Notes: generated by a model from the letters alone, not told the origin. DNA of 64,000 bases from CAUPWF01 sp964367685 (GCA_964367685.1 CAYIYM010000003.1:62001-126000); one strand, 5' to 3'. Shown: positions 25,833 through 36,107, numbered from the stretch's first letter. Program-made: numbers and translations.

Positions 25833-26840
25833 TTAAGCAATTACTCTTTTCTTCTTCATTTTATATGTATTTAAAATATTTGGAAGCAATGCTGATACAA
25901 TAAGTAAACTTCCAAGAATAATCAAAATCAATTGTGGATTCATATTTATTTGCCCCAGTCCAATTCGTAAGCATATAATGATAAATGCTGATATCATACC
26001 GCCCTCAATTTTCCCTTTGCCACCCGCTGTAGATACCCCTCCAAATACAGCCATTGCAATTGCATCTAACTCAAATCCATTTCCAGTTGTTGTATTTGCC
26101 CCGTATAATACAGATGTTAAGAACATCGCACTTACTCCTGCCATAAAACCTGTAACTGTGAATACAATCAATCTTATTTTCTGAACTGGCACTCCTGAGT
26201 AATACGCTGCTAATGGATTGGCACCAATTGCATATAACCTTCTTCCAAATGTAGATTTGCTAAGCACTAACCAAAAGAGGATTGCTAGAACAATAATTAA
26301 AAAGAACATATATGGAATAATTCCCACTTTCTCTGAAAGCATTCGAAATCCATCTGTTTCAGATAATGAAATAGAACCACCGCTTCCCAACCATATTTCT
26401 GCTATTCCACGAAAGATAATTTGTGTCGCAAGGGTTACAATCATTGGTGGTAGCTCTGTGAATTTAGTTAATATTATCCCATTTATAAATCCGCAAATAG
26501 TTCCAACCAGTAATCCTGTTCCGAATACTGCTATTGTTGGTAATCCATTGTTTACAGCCATGCACATTGCAGTTGCTGAAAGACACACAATAGATCCAAC
26601 TGAAATATCAATTTCTCCAAGTATCAAGATATATGTCATTGGCAATAACAAAAATACTCCTGCCAGATATCTTGGCATTTCTCGAAATATATTTGCAATT
26701 AAGTATGTATCAGACATAGATGCACACATGAAATTAACCAATACAAATACAATAATTAACATCCCTTCCCAACTCATAATCGTATTTTTCCAAGGTGATG
26801 CTGGCACATTTTCAATACTTCTTCCCGATTTTCCCGCCAT
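25833..26840 (-). CDS. rhaQ: Rhamnose-type ABC transporter permease
   Basis: This 335-aa membrane protein has about nine to ten helices and the BPD_transp_2 pattern of monosaccharide importers (LGEIDISVGSIVCLSATAM, FGRRLYAIGANPLAAYYSGV, AVFGGVSTAGGKGKIEG). It follows the first permease by 2 bases. Naming RhaP and RhaQ is by gene order only; the two are similar and probably form a heterodimer. Confidence 0.85.
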   Translation of the reverse strand: MAGKSGRSIENVPASPWKNTIMSWEGMLIIVFVLVNFMCASMSDTYLIANIFREMPRYLAGVFLLLPMTYILILGEIDISVGSIVCLSATAMCMAVNNGLPTIAVFGTGLLVGTICGFINGIILTKFTELPPMIVTLATQIIFRGIAEIWLGSGGSISLSETDGFRMLSEKVGIIPYMFFLIIVLAILFWLVLSKSTFGRRLYAIGANPLAAYYSGVPVQKIRLIVFTVTGFMAGVSAMFLTSVLYGANTTTGNGFELDAIAMAVFGGVSTAGGKGKIEGGMISAFIIICLRIGLGQINMNPQLILIILGSLLIVSALLPNILNTYKMKKKRVIA

Positions 26841-26842
26841 AA

Positions 26843-27835
26843 TTACATCTCCCTTCTCTTCAAGCTATTCTTATCCATTGCACGCTGTGCCATAATATTT
26901 AGAATGATTACAACTAAAATAATTACACCTTTTACGGTATTTTGTACAATTGAATCTATCCCAATAAGTGGAAGTGCTTTTGCAATTACAGCTAGAATCA
27001 GCGAGCCTAATAATGCTCCAACAACTGTTCCGCGTCCTCCCGTCATACTCACTCCACCAATTACACAAGCTGCAATTACATCCATTTCTTTTCCATATAA
27101 CATGTTAGGCTGCGCTGCTGAATAAATTGAAGTAGCAAGTGCGCCCGATAGTCCTGCCAGAAGTCCCATGACTGCATATACCATTAGTTGTACATTCTGC
27201 GTATGAATTCCAGATATTCTAGCCGCCTCTTTATTACTTCCAACAGCATAGACTTTACGGCCAATTTTGGTCCATTTCATTACAACAAAGAATATAATAT
27301 AGCATACAATAATTACCCAAATCACTTTGTTTATTCCTAGGAACTCTTCTACTGCGAAATTTTTAAATTCGCCAAGTTCATCTGCAGTTGCCCAAGTGTT
27401 ATTTCCAATTACATAGGCTAATCCCCTATAGATATACATAAATCCCATAGTTGCAATAATCGGTAATACATTTCCCCTTGAAATAACTAATCCTACAATT
27501 GCTCCACAGAGTGTTCCAATCAAAATTGCTACCACAAATAACACGCCTGTATTTTCTATTAGGTTCATTTTCATTAACATCCCTATCGACATACCCGAAA
27601 AGGCTAATGTAGAAGCAATTGAAATATCTATTCCTCCAATTAGAAGTACATTTAACATTCCTAGTGTCATAATCATAGTTACTGCATTGTTTTTTAACAT
27701 GTCTGAAATTGATTTCCACGTCATAAATGAAGGACTTCTAAATGAAATAGCAATAAATAAAAGTACCAGAACAATTAGCAAACTCGCCTCACGAGAATCA
27801 CGAATTGTTTGTAATAGTGTTTTTTCCCTCTTCAA
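26843..27835 (-). CDS. rhaP: Rhamnose-type ABC transporter permease
   Basis: This 330-aa permease is of the same BPD_transp_2 type (LLIGGIDISIASTLAFSGM, IGRKVYAVGSNKEAARISGI, CVIGGVSMTGGRGTVVG). The start codon is TTG at 27835, with AGGAGG 9 bases upstream. The ATG lying between them opens only a three-codon frame (ATG GGA AGT TGA) whose stop overlaps the TTG, so it is not the start of the permease. It begins 13 bases after rhaT. Confidence 0.85.
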   Translation of the reverse strand: MKREKTLLQTIRDSREASLLIVLVLLFIAISFRSPSFMTWKSISDMLKNNAVTMIMTLGMLNVLLIGGIDISIASTLAFSGMSIGMLMKMNLIENTGVLFVVAILIGTLCGAIVGLVISRGNVLPIIATMGFMYIYRGLAYVIGNNTWATADELGEFKNFAVEEFLGINKVIWVIIVCYIIFFVVMKWTKIGRKVYAVGSNKEAARISGIHTQNVQLMVYAVMGLLAGLSGALATSIYSAAQPNMLYGKEMDVIAACVIGGVSMTGGRGTVVGALLGSLILAVIAKALPLIGIDSIVQNTVKGVIILVVIILNIMAQRAMDKNSLKRREM

Positions 27836-27848
27836 CTTCCCATTCCTC

Positions 27849-29339
27849 CTATTTTGATTTCTCCATTGCCAATTCTAGTATTCCCTCTTGTGTAATCTCA
27901 CCTCTGTTTAACTCACCAGTAATCTTTCCATTACACATTACAACGATACGATCACTCATACCAAGTATCTCAGGCATTTCTGATGAAATCATTATAATTC
28001 CATATCCTTCTTGCGCTAATTCACCCATGATTTGATAGATTTCAGCTTTTGCACCAACGTCTACTCCTTTCGTTGGCTCATCCATTATTACAACCTTCAT
28101 CTCCTGGCTAAGTGCTTTCGCAACAACAACTTTTTGTTGATTTCCACCAGATAATGTATTTGCTGCGTCAAAAATAGTTACCGCCTTGGTATCAACCTTT
28201 TCTAACAATGTCTTGGCAATATCTCGTTCTTTCTTCTCATCGTTTAATCCAGCTTTTGCATATTTACTAATGGTTGGCAAGGTCACATTTCTACCTAGTC
28301 CCCAATTCATGATAAGACCTTCTTTTTGACGATCTTCTGGTAACAAAATAATTCCATTACTCATTGCATCCATTGGTTTACGAACTTGAATCCTAGACCC
28401 CTCTAAATATAATTCCCCCAAATCAGGTTGTGTGATTCCACAAATGCTTTGTACAAGTTCTGTTCTTCCAGCACCAACAAGCCCTGTTAATCCAACAATT
28501 TCCCCTGCTCGTACTGTAAGAGAAATATTTTTATAAAATCCTGTTTTTGAGAATCCTTCTACTCTTAGTAACTCATCTCCAATTTTCACCTCAGGTTTTG
28601 GAAATAGATCTCCTATCTCTCTTCCTACCATGGCTTTAATTAATTCTCCATTAGATATTTCATCAACCTGATATGTATTAATATATTGTGAGTCTCGTAA
28701 TACAGTTATCCTACTGGCCAAGCGATACATGTCCTCAAATCGATGAGAAATAAAAATAATGGAAACTCCATTCTCTTTTAAAGAATCTACAATCTTATAT
28801 AATTCTTCTGATTCACTTTTTGTAAGTGCAGCTGTTGGCTCATCTAAAATTATGATTTTTGCATTTGTTGACAATGCTTTTGCAATCTCAACCATTTGTT
28901 GTTGTGCAACACTCAAACTCCCCATCTCTTCTGTAGAACTAAAATCTGAATTTAACTTTTTTAATAATACATCTGCTTTTTCAAACATTTTTTTCCATTG
29001 GATAAATCCATATTTTCTTGTTTCATGACCCATAAAGATATTTTCAGCCACTGTCAAATGAGGGTAAGATGTTGGATGTTGATACACAGCAGCTATCCCT
29101 GCCGCCTGGGCATCTTTTGTGCCTTTAAAATCCACTTCTTTTCCTTCAATGTACATCGTACCTTCTTCAGCTTTATGTACACCTGTTATTACCTTGATAA
29201 ATGTAGATTTCCCTGCACCATTTTCCCCCATAAGTGCATGAACTTCACCCTTTTTTAGCTGAAACTTCACATTATCTAAGGCTTTAACACCTGGAAATAT
29301 TTTGGTTATTCCTTTTAACTCCAATATATATTCAGACAT
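27849..29339 (-). CDS. rhaT: Rhamnose-type sugar ABC transporter ATP-binding protein
   Basis: This 496-aa protein has two fused ATPase domains, as in Mgl/Rbs/Rha importers. The first has Walker A GENGAGKS, signature LSVAQQQM and Walker B IIILDEPTAAL; the second has the degenerate Walker A GLVGAGRTE, the QKEGLIMNWGL segment, signature LSGGNQQK and Walker B VVIMDEPTKGVD. It heads the importer operon, is divergent from the YesN-type regulator, and has GGAGGG before the ATG. Confidence 0.9.
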   Translation of the reverse strand: MSEYILELKGITKIFPGVKALDNVKFQLKKGEVHALMGENGAGKSTFIKVITGVHKAEEGTMYIEGKEVDFKGTKDAQAAGIAAVYQHPTSYPHLTVAENIFMGHETRKYGFIQWKKMFEKADVLLKKLNSDFSSTEEMGSLSVAQQQMVEIAKALSTNAKIIILDEPTAALTKSESEELYKIVDSLKENGVSIIFISHRFEDMYRLASRITVLRDSQYINTYQVDEISNGELIKAMVGREIGDLFPKPEVKIGDELLRVEGFSKTGFYKNISLTVRAGEIVGLTGLVGAGRTELVQSICGITQPDLGELYLEGSRIQVRKPMDAMSNGIILLPEDRQKEGLIMNWGLGRNVTLPTISKYAKAGLNDEKKERDIAKTLLEKVDTKAVTIFDAANTLSGGNQQKVVVAKALSQEMKVVIMDEPTKGVDVGAKAEIYQIMGELAQEGYGIIMISSEMPEILGMSDRIVVMCNGKITGELNRGEITQEGILELAMEKSK

Positions 29340-29474
29340 TTTAACCCTCCATTCCTTTTTCTATACCATTGTCTTTTCCTTAACTTCTTGTTTCATAATA
29401 TCATCCAAATTATCGAAAATATATAGCACAATCTTTCGATATTGGGTAAATTATTACTTTTTAATTGTCTTTAG

Positions 29475-29503
29475 TTGCTTTCATATTTGTTTTTGTGTAA
29501 AAT
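29475..29503 (+). promoter_or_regulatory. Promoter of the yesN-yesM-type operon
   Basis: TTGCTT (29475-29480) and TAAAAT (29498-29503) are 17 bases apart, about 30 bases before the response-regulator start. The same 195-base intergenic region must hold the divergent rhaT promoter, where the response regulator probably binds; I could not place that site. Confidence 0.6.
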
Positions 29504-29534
29504 TCTCGTATAAGGCTTGGGGAGGTCCATTTAT

Positions 29535-31103
29535 ATGAAATTATTAATTGTAGACGATGAAATATTAACGCGTAATGGGATTCAATCATCCCTTAATTGG
29601 GAGGAACTTGGAATCTCCAAAATCATAGAGGCTGACAATGGAATTCATGCATTGAAGATAGCAAAACTCGAGAAGCCCGCCCTTATACTTTCGGATATTC
29701 GAATGCCTCAAATGTCAGGAATCGAATTTGCCAAAAAAATAAGTGCCTTCTTACCAGACAGTAAAATTATATTCATGAGTGGGTATTCAGATAAAGAATA
29801 TTTGAAAGCCGCCATCAAATTAAAGGTAGTAACCTATATAGAAAAACCTCTTTCACCAGCGGAAATCAAACAAGCAATTTTAGAAGCTAAAGAATCCTAT
29901 TTGATGAACCAAAACTTGAAAGAAACCGTGTCTCGTTATCATACAGAAGCCGACTCTAAGCTTGCGGCTTTATTAACCAAACCCTATGTAAACGTAAAGC
30001 CATCTATTGACCAGTTGTTAAAGGCACACACTTATTCTATCAACAAAAACAGCCGCTTCTCGTGCTTCCTTATTCAAGGAAAAACCTCGTCTATTCCAGC
30101 GCATCATATTGAACTGCTAAAAGACGATTTAGCTACGTTACTAACGCCTAGCAAGGTGATTTCTTTTCACACCACCTTACACGATAAATATCATGTATTT
30201 TTTTTGCTACACGATGGAATCCTAGAAGAAAAATTCATTTATTCCATTAGTAAATTGCTTAAAGAATATCCCAAACATTTAACATCTACAATTGTTTCTA
30301 TTGGGTTTACAAAGAAAGCAGGTATTGAATTTGCTTATGAAGCTTATTCCAATAGCGTTCTTTTGATGCAGCAAGGATTTTTCTTTCCTTCCGGCACCCT
30401 GATTACAGATAAATTGATTCCCACCCCCTCACTCGTATCACAATCACAACTTGAGCACATACTACTTGCATATAAACAAAGTGTATTATTAAAGCAAATA
30501 GATGACTGCAATAAGTATTTAGGAGAACTTTTTTCATATTATCAATTTAATACAAGTATTGTTGCATCCCATGCAAAAGATACCTACTATAAATTATTTC
30601 TTTTTATTAATGAAACGCATGTTAAATGGAAGCTTCATAATTCCGATTCCTTAAACACCCACACCCATTCGATCCTTGAACTCATTGAGTCTTGTACCGT
30701 TTATGAAGAATTACATTCCCTTTTATCATCGCGAACAAATTCTTTATTTGTAACATTAGAAAATGAGAGTTCCGAAGATTCTTCCATTTACTTAATCAAA
30801 GAGTATATCGCACAAAATTTCTCAAATGATTTACTTTCTATAAAAGAAATAAGTGATTACGTTAATCTATCTGTATCCTATCTTTGCTCTTATTTTAAAG
30901 CGCAAACAGGACACACACTAAACCAATATATCACTGAATATCGATTAGAATATGCCAAGGAATTGCTTGCTGATCATCGGATACAGATCAATGATATTTC
31001 TACTCGTGTTGGCTATAGTAATTCCAATTACTTTGCAAAATCATTCAAAAAATACTCTGGATTCACTCCATCCAGTTATCGGGAGCATATTGAAAAATGG
31101 TAA
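29535..31103 (+). CDS. Two-component response regulator, YesN-like (AraC output)
   Basis: This 522-aa regulator has a receiver domain at residues 1-120 (LLIVDDEILTRNGI, phospho-acceptor Asp in LILSDIRMPQM, EKPLSP), a long middle region, and a C-terminal AraC-type double helix-turn-helix (LSIKEISDYVNLSVSYLCSYFKAQ; IQINDISTRVGYSNSNYFAK). The start at 29535 follows GGGGAGG. Placed divergently from the sugar importer and overlapping the kinase gene, it most likely activates the rhamnose importer. Confidence 0.93.
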   Translation: MKLLIVDDEILTRNGIQSSLNWEELGISKIIEADNGIHALKIAKLEKPALILSDIRMPQMSGIEFAKKISAFLPDSKIIFMSGYSDKEYLKAAIKLKVVTYIEKPLSPAEIKQAILEAKESYLMNQNLKETVSRYHTEADSKLAALLTKPYVNVKPSIDQLLKAHTYSINKNSRFSCFLIQGKTSSIPAHHIELLKDDLATLLTPSKVISFHTTLHDKYHVFFLLHDGILEEKFIYSISKLLKEYPKHLTSTIVSIGFTKKAGIEFAYEAYSNSVLLMQQGFFFPSGTLITDKLIPTPSLVSQSQLEHILLAYKQSVLLKQIDDCNKYLGELFSYYQFNTSIVASHAKDTYYKLFLFINETHVKWKLHNSDSLNTHTHSILELIESCTVYEELHSLLSSRTNSLFVTLENESSEDSSIYLIKEYIAQNFSNDLLSIKEISDYVNLSVSYLCSYFKAQTGHTLNQYITEYRLEYAKELLADHRIQINDISTRVGYSNSNYFAKSFKKYSGFTPSSYREHIEKW

Positions 31104-32917
31104 CCTTACTCAATTATTTAAAATCAACATACTTAAATCTCAAGATTCGGAGTAAATTTACATTCTCTATTTTATTCGTGGTCTCAATTCCACTAATATT
31201 AATGGGAATCTATCTTTACACTCAGCTATCAGATATGATTCTTGCTGATACTATTCGCAACGAGCAAATAGCAGTAGCCAATTCCGGCCCACAGATCGTC
31301 GCCGAGATTGAAGACATCATCCATATTGGCGAGGAATTAACTGAAACTGAATTTTATTCTAGGTTAACCCATGAAACGAATGCCGACGAATTGACCAATC
31401 TTATTAATTCATCTATGGCTAATGATTTCCAACAAATAATCCAAACCGGAATTGAATCTACAATCATTGAAGATATTCGAATTTTTTCTGATGTCATACC
31501 CACTACAAATGCTAGCCCTATTGCTAACATAATTAAACCCTATAGTATGGCTAATGCCACCCATTGGCACGGTATCTTTAGTGCATCTTCGTCGATTGAA
31601 ACATTGTTTTGCCCCGAGTTTTATCTAAGTCACACTGAAATCGTGAACTTTGGAAATAGCGCCTATATTATGGAGAGTTCTACATTAATTAACGGTTCTC
31701 CGGAACTTTTTTATGTAGCAATATACTTTTCATCAGAATCTCTTGCAGAAATCATGGATCAAAATCTACTTTCTGACGAAAATGTTGCTTACATTATTAA
31801 TAGCAGAGATAATATTGTCGCCACCACAAATCAGGCACAATCAAGCACATACTACTTTGATTATCATACGGTTAGAGACAATTTTATGTCTTCGAATAAT
31901 TTCATTTCCAAAAAAATATTAAACGAAAATGTATATGCGTCATTTTACAGTATTGCCCATACAGATTGGTACATGGTGGCTGCTCTTCCTGCAGAACCTA
32001 TACTCAAAAAAAATCTGTCTGTCATGAGCACATTTATATCAATTTATATTTTGTTTGTTGGCATTTCCTTCCTTATGGCATCCATATTCTCTCATTCGAT
32101 TACAAATAGACTTTCTAATGTAATTAAGCAAATGAGTAAAGCGCGATACAGCGCACCGACTCCTTTAAAATCTCCAAATTCCAAGGATGAAATCGGTGAG
32201 TTAATTGATACTTATAATTACATGACCCTTACGATTAATCGCTTATTAGAAGAGCAGGAACAGGCTTCCGAACAGGTGCGAATAGCAGAATTCGATGCAC
32301 TACAGGCACAAATCAATCCTCATTTTTTATACAATACAATGGATATGATTAATTGGCATTCTCAACAAGGAGAATCCGATAAGGTTCAAGATGTTATATT
32401 TAAGCTTTCTCGTTTTTACAAATTAACACTCAGTCGAAAATCTTCTTACAGTACTATCGAAGAAGAACTTGAGCATATTACACTTTATATTGAATTACAA
32501 AATATGCGATTCAATGATAATATCTCACTTATTATTGATATTCCAGATTCATTACTTGCTTGTAGTATTCCAAAACTTACATTACAACCATTAATCGAAA
32601 ATGCAATTACCCACGGAATCTTAGAAAAAGATGATCGCACTGGAACCATTGTGATTGGAGGCTGGCAAGAAGATGCAGATACTGTTGTTATTCAAGTATC
32701 AGATGATGGACAAGGGATGACCGCTGAAATTATTAAGTCTTTATTCTCCGCCGAGACAATGTTAGCTGCGCGTTCTGCAGAAAAAGGCTCTCATGTTGCC
32801 GTATATAACACTCATCAGCGGCTGCAAGTTCTCTATGGTTCCGCCTTTGGCCTTACCTATTCTAGCACTCTTGGAGTCGGCACTGATGTTTCCATCCGAC
32901 TCCCTTTTCGAACTTAA
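31097..32917 (+). CDS. Sensor histidine kinase, YesM-like
   Basis: This 606-aa membrane kinase has transmembrane helices at about 20-43 and 309-332 that flank a large extracellular sensor region, a HAMP domain (332-385), the His_kinase motif with phospho-acceptor His409 (QAQINPHFLYN) and the ATPase part (PLIENAITHGI; SDDGQGM). Its ATG overlaps the response-regulator stop. The extracellular part, perhaps via the RhaS-like receptor, would sense the sugar. Confidence 0.93.
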   Translation: MVTLLNYLKSTYLNLKIRSKFTFSILFVVSIPLILMGIYLYTQLSDMILADTIRNEQIAVANSGPQIVAEIEDIIHIGEELTETEFYSRLTHETNADELTNLINSSMANDFQQIIQTGIESTIIEDIRIFSDVIPTTNASPIANIIKPYSMANATHWHGIFSASSSIETLFCPEFYLSHTEIVNFGNSAYIMESSTLINGSPELFYVAIYFSSESLAEIMDQNLLSDENVAYIINSRDNIVATTNQAQSSTYYFDYHTVRDNFMSSNNFISKKILNENVYASFYSIAHTDWYMVAALPAEPILKKNLSVMSTFISIYILFVGISFLMASIFSHSITNRLSNVIKQMSKARYSAPTPLKSPNSKDEIGELIDTYNYMTLTINRLLEEQEQASEQVRIAEFDALQAQINPHFLYNTMDMINWHSQQGESDKVQDVIFKLSRFYKLTLSRKSSYSTIEEELEHITLYIELQNMRFNDNISLIIDIPDSLLACSIPKLTLQPLIENAITHGILEKDDRTGTIVIGGWQEDADTVVIQVSDDGQGMTAEIIKSLFSAETMLAARSAEKGSHVAVYNTHQRLQVLYGSAFGLTYSSTLGVGTDVSIRLPFRT

Positions 32918-32962
32918 AAAACTAGCTCAGATTCCGTTAAATTGGAATTTGAGCTAGTTTTT
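32916..32962. terminator. Bidirectional terminator between the kinase and rhaM
   Basis: A 19-bp stem with one G-U pair (arms AAAAACTAGCTCAGATTCC and GGAATTTGAGCTAGTTTTT) carries A and T runs at both ends, serving the converging kinase and rhaM genes. Confidence 0.9.
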
Positions 32963-32964
32963 AT

Positions 32965-33276
32965 TTAATCTAAATGAAATACCGATTTCAAATCTATACT
33001 TACAGGACTCATATCTTCATTGGTTTCCATAATATCAGCCATGAACTCCCACCATTTTTGGCAAATTTCAGTAGTACCACTTTGTTTCCATCTCTCTTCA
33101 TCTTCAATTTCAATATAACCAAAAAGTGTTAATGTTTCTTCATCAAGAAAAATAGTATAATTTTTCCCTCCATATGTATGAATCATTTCTTTCATTTCAG
33201 GCCATAATTGATGATGCCTTTTTTCATATTCCTGCTCCATGCCAGGATATAATTTCATCTTAAATCCTTTTATCAT
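32965..33276 (-). CDS. rhaM: L-rhamnose mutarotase
   Basis: This 103-aa protein interconverts the anomers of L-rhamnose so that the isomerase gets its preferred form. Family features are MKLYPGMEQEYEKRHHQLWPEM near the N terminus, the TLFGYIEIED strand and the paired tryptophans in QKWWEFMADIM. Known RhaM proteins are 104 aa. The start at 33276 follows GGGAGG; a longer frame from 33297 adds a segment that contains the RBS. It is the last gene of rhaB-rhaA-rhaM. Confidence 0.93.
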   Translation of the reverse strand: MIKGFKMKLYPGMEQEYEKRHHQLWPEMKEMIHTYGGKNYTIFLDEETLTLFGYIEIEDEERWKQSGTTEICQKWWEFMADIMETNEDMSPVSIDLKSVFHLD

Positions 33277-33319
33277 ATATGATTGACCTCCCTTCATCTT
33301 CTTGCCCTATTCAGATTCA

Positions 33320-34576
33320 TTATACTCTCTTTGATAATACCTCTTCTTCATATTTCTTTACTTCTTCATACCAAGCTGCTTTGACAGGAACTTGATTTTT
33401 CTCACAAAAATAATCCCACACATCACCTAATGGATATGTTTTCATTTCTTCTTGCAACATCATTAATTCTGTATATTTCCCATCTTCTTGTAGTTGTGCC
33501 AGAGTTTCATTTGGTGAAAGAAGCGCAAATAAAAGTGCTTTTTGCATATTTCGCATCCCTACTACCCATGCGGAAACTCGGTTAATACTTGCATCAAAAT
33601 AATCCAATCCAAATAACACTTTGTCAAGGGCATTATTTCGAACAATTTCTTTTGCAATCTCTTTTGTTTCATCATCTAATAAGAGTACATGATCACTGTC
33701 CCAACGTACAGGCCTTGTCACATGTAATGCAATCTTTTCATTAAATAAAAGCATAGATGAAATTTTATCAGAAACCACTTCTGTTGGATGATAGTGTCCA
33801 TTGTCCATTAAACTTAAGATTCCATTTTTTGCAGCATAATTAATTGTAAATTCAGAAGATCCTACTGTATAAGACTCTACTCCAATCCCAAAAACCTTCG
33901 ACTCCAAACAAACAATACACTTCTCCTTATCATATTCCATAGATAAGATTTCATCTAAAGACTCTTTAAATCGTCTTCTCGGTGCTAATCTATCTGCTGG
34001 GATGTCTTTGAATCCATCTGGAATCCAAATATTCATCAAGCAAGGTTGTCCTAACTCTTCAGCAAAATATTCTGAAATTCGGATACAAGCCTGAGTATGT
34101 TTAATCCAAAATTCGCGAATAGATTGATCTGGGCTTGATAATGTAAGATTGTCTTTCATCATAGGATGAGAAAAAATAGTTGGATTGAAATCAATGCCTA
34201 ATCCTCTCTCTTTTGCATATGTTACCCATTTTTCAAAATGTTTCGGCTCAATTTTATCTCGATCTACAAACTCACCCTCTTCAAATATAGCGTAGCAAGC
34301 ATGTAGATTGATTTTATGTTTCCCTGGAATTAGGCTAAGAGCTTTGTCCATATCATCCATAAGTTCCTGTGGTGTTCTTGCTTTTCCTGGATAATTTCCA
34401 GTTGTCTGAATTCCACCTGTAAGAGGTCCTTCTTGATCAAATCCAGTTACATCATCCCCTTGCCAACAGTGCATAGAAATAGAAACTTTTTCCAGTGTTG
34501 CAATTGCGCTCTCTACATCAATTCCTAGTACTCCATACATTTCTTTCGCTGATTCATATCGTTCCATTGTTCTCAT
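33320..34576 (-). CDS. rhaA: L-rhamnose isomerase
   Basis: This 418-aa enzyme converts L-rhamnose to L-rhamnulose in the cytoplasm. Its length and blocks SMHCWQGDDVTGFD, GGIQTTGNYPGKARTP, INLHACYA, GIDFNPTIFSHP, NIWIPDG, ESKVFGIG, MDNGHYHPTE and FGLDYFDASINR are those of RhaA, with the metal-binding Glu, Asp and His residues in the last segments. It starts 16 bases after rhaB with GGAG at a 7-base spacing. Confidence 0.96.
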   Translation of the reverse strand: MRTMERYESAKEMYGVLGIDVESAIATLEKVSISMHCWQGDDVTGFDQEGPLTGGIQTTGNYPGKARTPQELMDDMDKALSLIPGKHKINLHACYAIFEEGEFVDRDKIEPKHFEKWVTYAKERGLGIDFNPTIFSHPMMKDNLTLSSPDQSIREFWIKHTQACIRISEYFAEELGQPCLMNIWIPDGFKDIPADRLAPRRRFKESLDEILSMEYDKEKCIVCLESKVFGIGVESYTVGSSEFTINYAAKNGILSLMDNGHYHPTEVVSDKISSMLLFNEKIALHVTRPVRWDSDHVLLLDDETKEIAKEIVRNNALDKVLFGLDYFDASINRVSAWVVGMRNMQKALLFALLSPNETLAQLQEDGKYTELMMLQEEMKTYPLGDVWDYFCEKNQVPVKAAWYEEVKKYEEEVLSKRV

Positions 34577-34592
34577 ATCAAATCTCCTTATC

Positions 34593-35999
34593 CTATTCTG
34601 GTTGTATTATCGTAATATCAAAAGAATGATGCACGCATTCACGCGCTTCCTCTTTACTATCAAATTCTTTATTCCGTAACATTTGTGCCATTAGATTCCC
34701 AATCGCTGTCGCTTCTCCTGGACCAGCATGTACTTCTTTTTTAGCTGCATTGGCAGTTAGTTGGTTCAAGTAGGATGCATTTGAACCTCCCCCTACTATA
34801 TGGATTCGACTATAGCTTCGGTTTGTTGCCTCTTCTAATCCCTTAATAGCCTCAGCATATGCTTCTGCAAGACTCGCATATACAACTGTTGCTATCTCTC
34901 CTATTGATTCTGGTACTGCTTGCATTGTATTTCTACAATACTCTTGAATAGCAACAATCATATTCTCAGGAGACAAAAAGCAAGAATCATCTACCTTCAC
35001 ACGGGAAGGGAAGTTTTTCTCCTTTTCTGCTTCTATGCAAATATCTGCAAAGCTAATTGGCGATGATAGCTGATTTCTTACAGATTGAATCATCCAAAGC
35101 CCCATAATATTCTTCAAATAGCGATAACAATAGTCATATCCGCCCTCATTGGTAAAATTATGCTCCTGGCTAAACATTGTTGAGTCCGCCTCAGTTCTTT
35201 CAATTCCAAGCAAAGACCATGTCCCAGAACTAATGTACACAAAGTCATCATCATTTGCCGGAACTGCTAAAACTGCTGATCCTGTATCATGTGTACAAGG
35301 TACTACTACTTCCGTAGTAAATCCACAGATTTCTTCTATTTCTTTCGTAAAACATCCAAGACTTGTACCTGGTGAAACGATTTCCCCAAACATATCTGTA
35401 TTGAAGCCTAATCTCTCGATCAACTCCCTATCCCATTCTTTTGTACTTGCGTGAACCAACTGGCTCGTTGTTGCTTCTGTATATTCGTTACATTGCGTGC
35501 CTGTTAATAAAAAATGAAAATAATCAGGTACAAAAAGAATTGATTTCGCCTTTTCCATATGTTCTGGATTATTCTTCTTTACCGCCATAAGCTGATAAAT
35601 GGTATTAAATATTTGCTTCTGAATTCCTGTTCTTTCATAAAGTTCTTTTTCAGAAATGTGACGAAATACCTCTTGATCCATCCCATTCGTTCTGTGATCT
35701 CGGTATCCAACCATGTTGCCAAGTACTTGCTGCTCTTCGTCTAAGAGCACAAAATCGACTCCCCAAGTATCTATCCCCATGCTTTTTGGTATCTTACCAA
35801 TTTCTTTACATTTTTTTATCCCTTGAATTATATACTCAAATAACTGAGTATGATTCCATCGTAATTCATTATCGATTTTTTCCATTCCATTTTCAAAACG
35901 ATATATTTCTTCAAGTTGAATTCTTCCATCTTCCATCCATCCAAGAATATGTCGACCACTGGATGCACCAATATCAATTGCTAGATAATAATTATTCAT
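34593..35999 (-). CDS. rhaB: Rhamnulokinase
   Basis: This 468-aa FGGY-family sugar kinase phosphorylates L-rhamnulose. Visible are the phosphate-1 motif LAIDIGASSGRH, MGIDTWGVDFVLLD, GYRDHRT, the catalytic-type region CTHDTGSAVLAVP, SSGTWSLLGIE and the adenosine-binding IHIVGGGSNAS. The start at 35999 has AAGGAGGG; the longer frame from 36122 runs into the divergent AraC gene. The aldolase that should follow (rhaD) is not in this window. Confidence 0.95.
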   Translation of the reverse strand: MNNYYLAIDIGASSGRHILGWMEDGRIQLEEIYRFENGMEKIDNELRWNHTQLFEYIIQGIKKCKEIGKIPKSMGIDTWGVDFVLLDEEQQVLGNMVGYRDHRTNGMDQEVFRHISEKELYERTGIQKQIFNTIYQLMAVKKNNPEHMEKAKSILFVPDYFHFLLTGTQCNEYTEATTSQLVHASTKEWDRELIERLGFNTDMFGEIVSPGTSLGCFTKEIEEICGFTTEVVVPCTHDTGSAVLAVPANDDDFVYISSGTWSLLGIERTEADSTMFSQEHNFTNEGGYDYCYRYLKNIMGLWMIQSVRNQLSSPISFADICIEAEKEKNFPSRVKVDDSCFLSPENMIVAIQEYCRNTMQAVPESIGEIATVVYASLAEAYAEAIKGLEEATNRSYSRIHIVGGGSNASYLNQLTANAAKKEVHAGPGEATAIGNLMAQMLRNKEFDSKEEARECVHHSFDITIIQPE

Positions 36000-36098
36000 G
36001 CCTTCCCTCCTTATTACTTGCTTCAAGTATAACCATTTTTCTTTCCTGATTTTAGGTCGAAAAAAATATATTTTACCGTCCTTATTTGCACTTCTCTG

Positions 36099-36107
36099 TG
36101 CTATACT
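36099..36107 (+). promoter_or_regulatory. Extended -10 promoter of the AraC regulator
   Basis: TG-C-TATACT has the extended -10 form. There is no good -35 box. An inverted repeat GCAC-N6-GTGC lies just upstream and may be part of an activator site in the rhaB-araC intergenic region. Confidence 0.5.

Noticed and set aside
26218..26895. 225-codon open frame antisense to the sugar permease
   Set aside because: It has no ribosome binding site and its composition is that of the reverse complement of a membrane protein gene; the permease on the other strand is certain.
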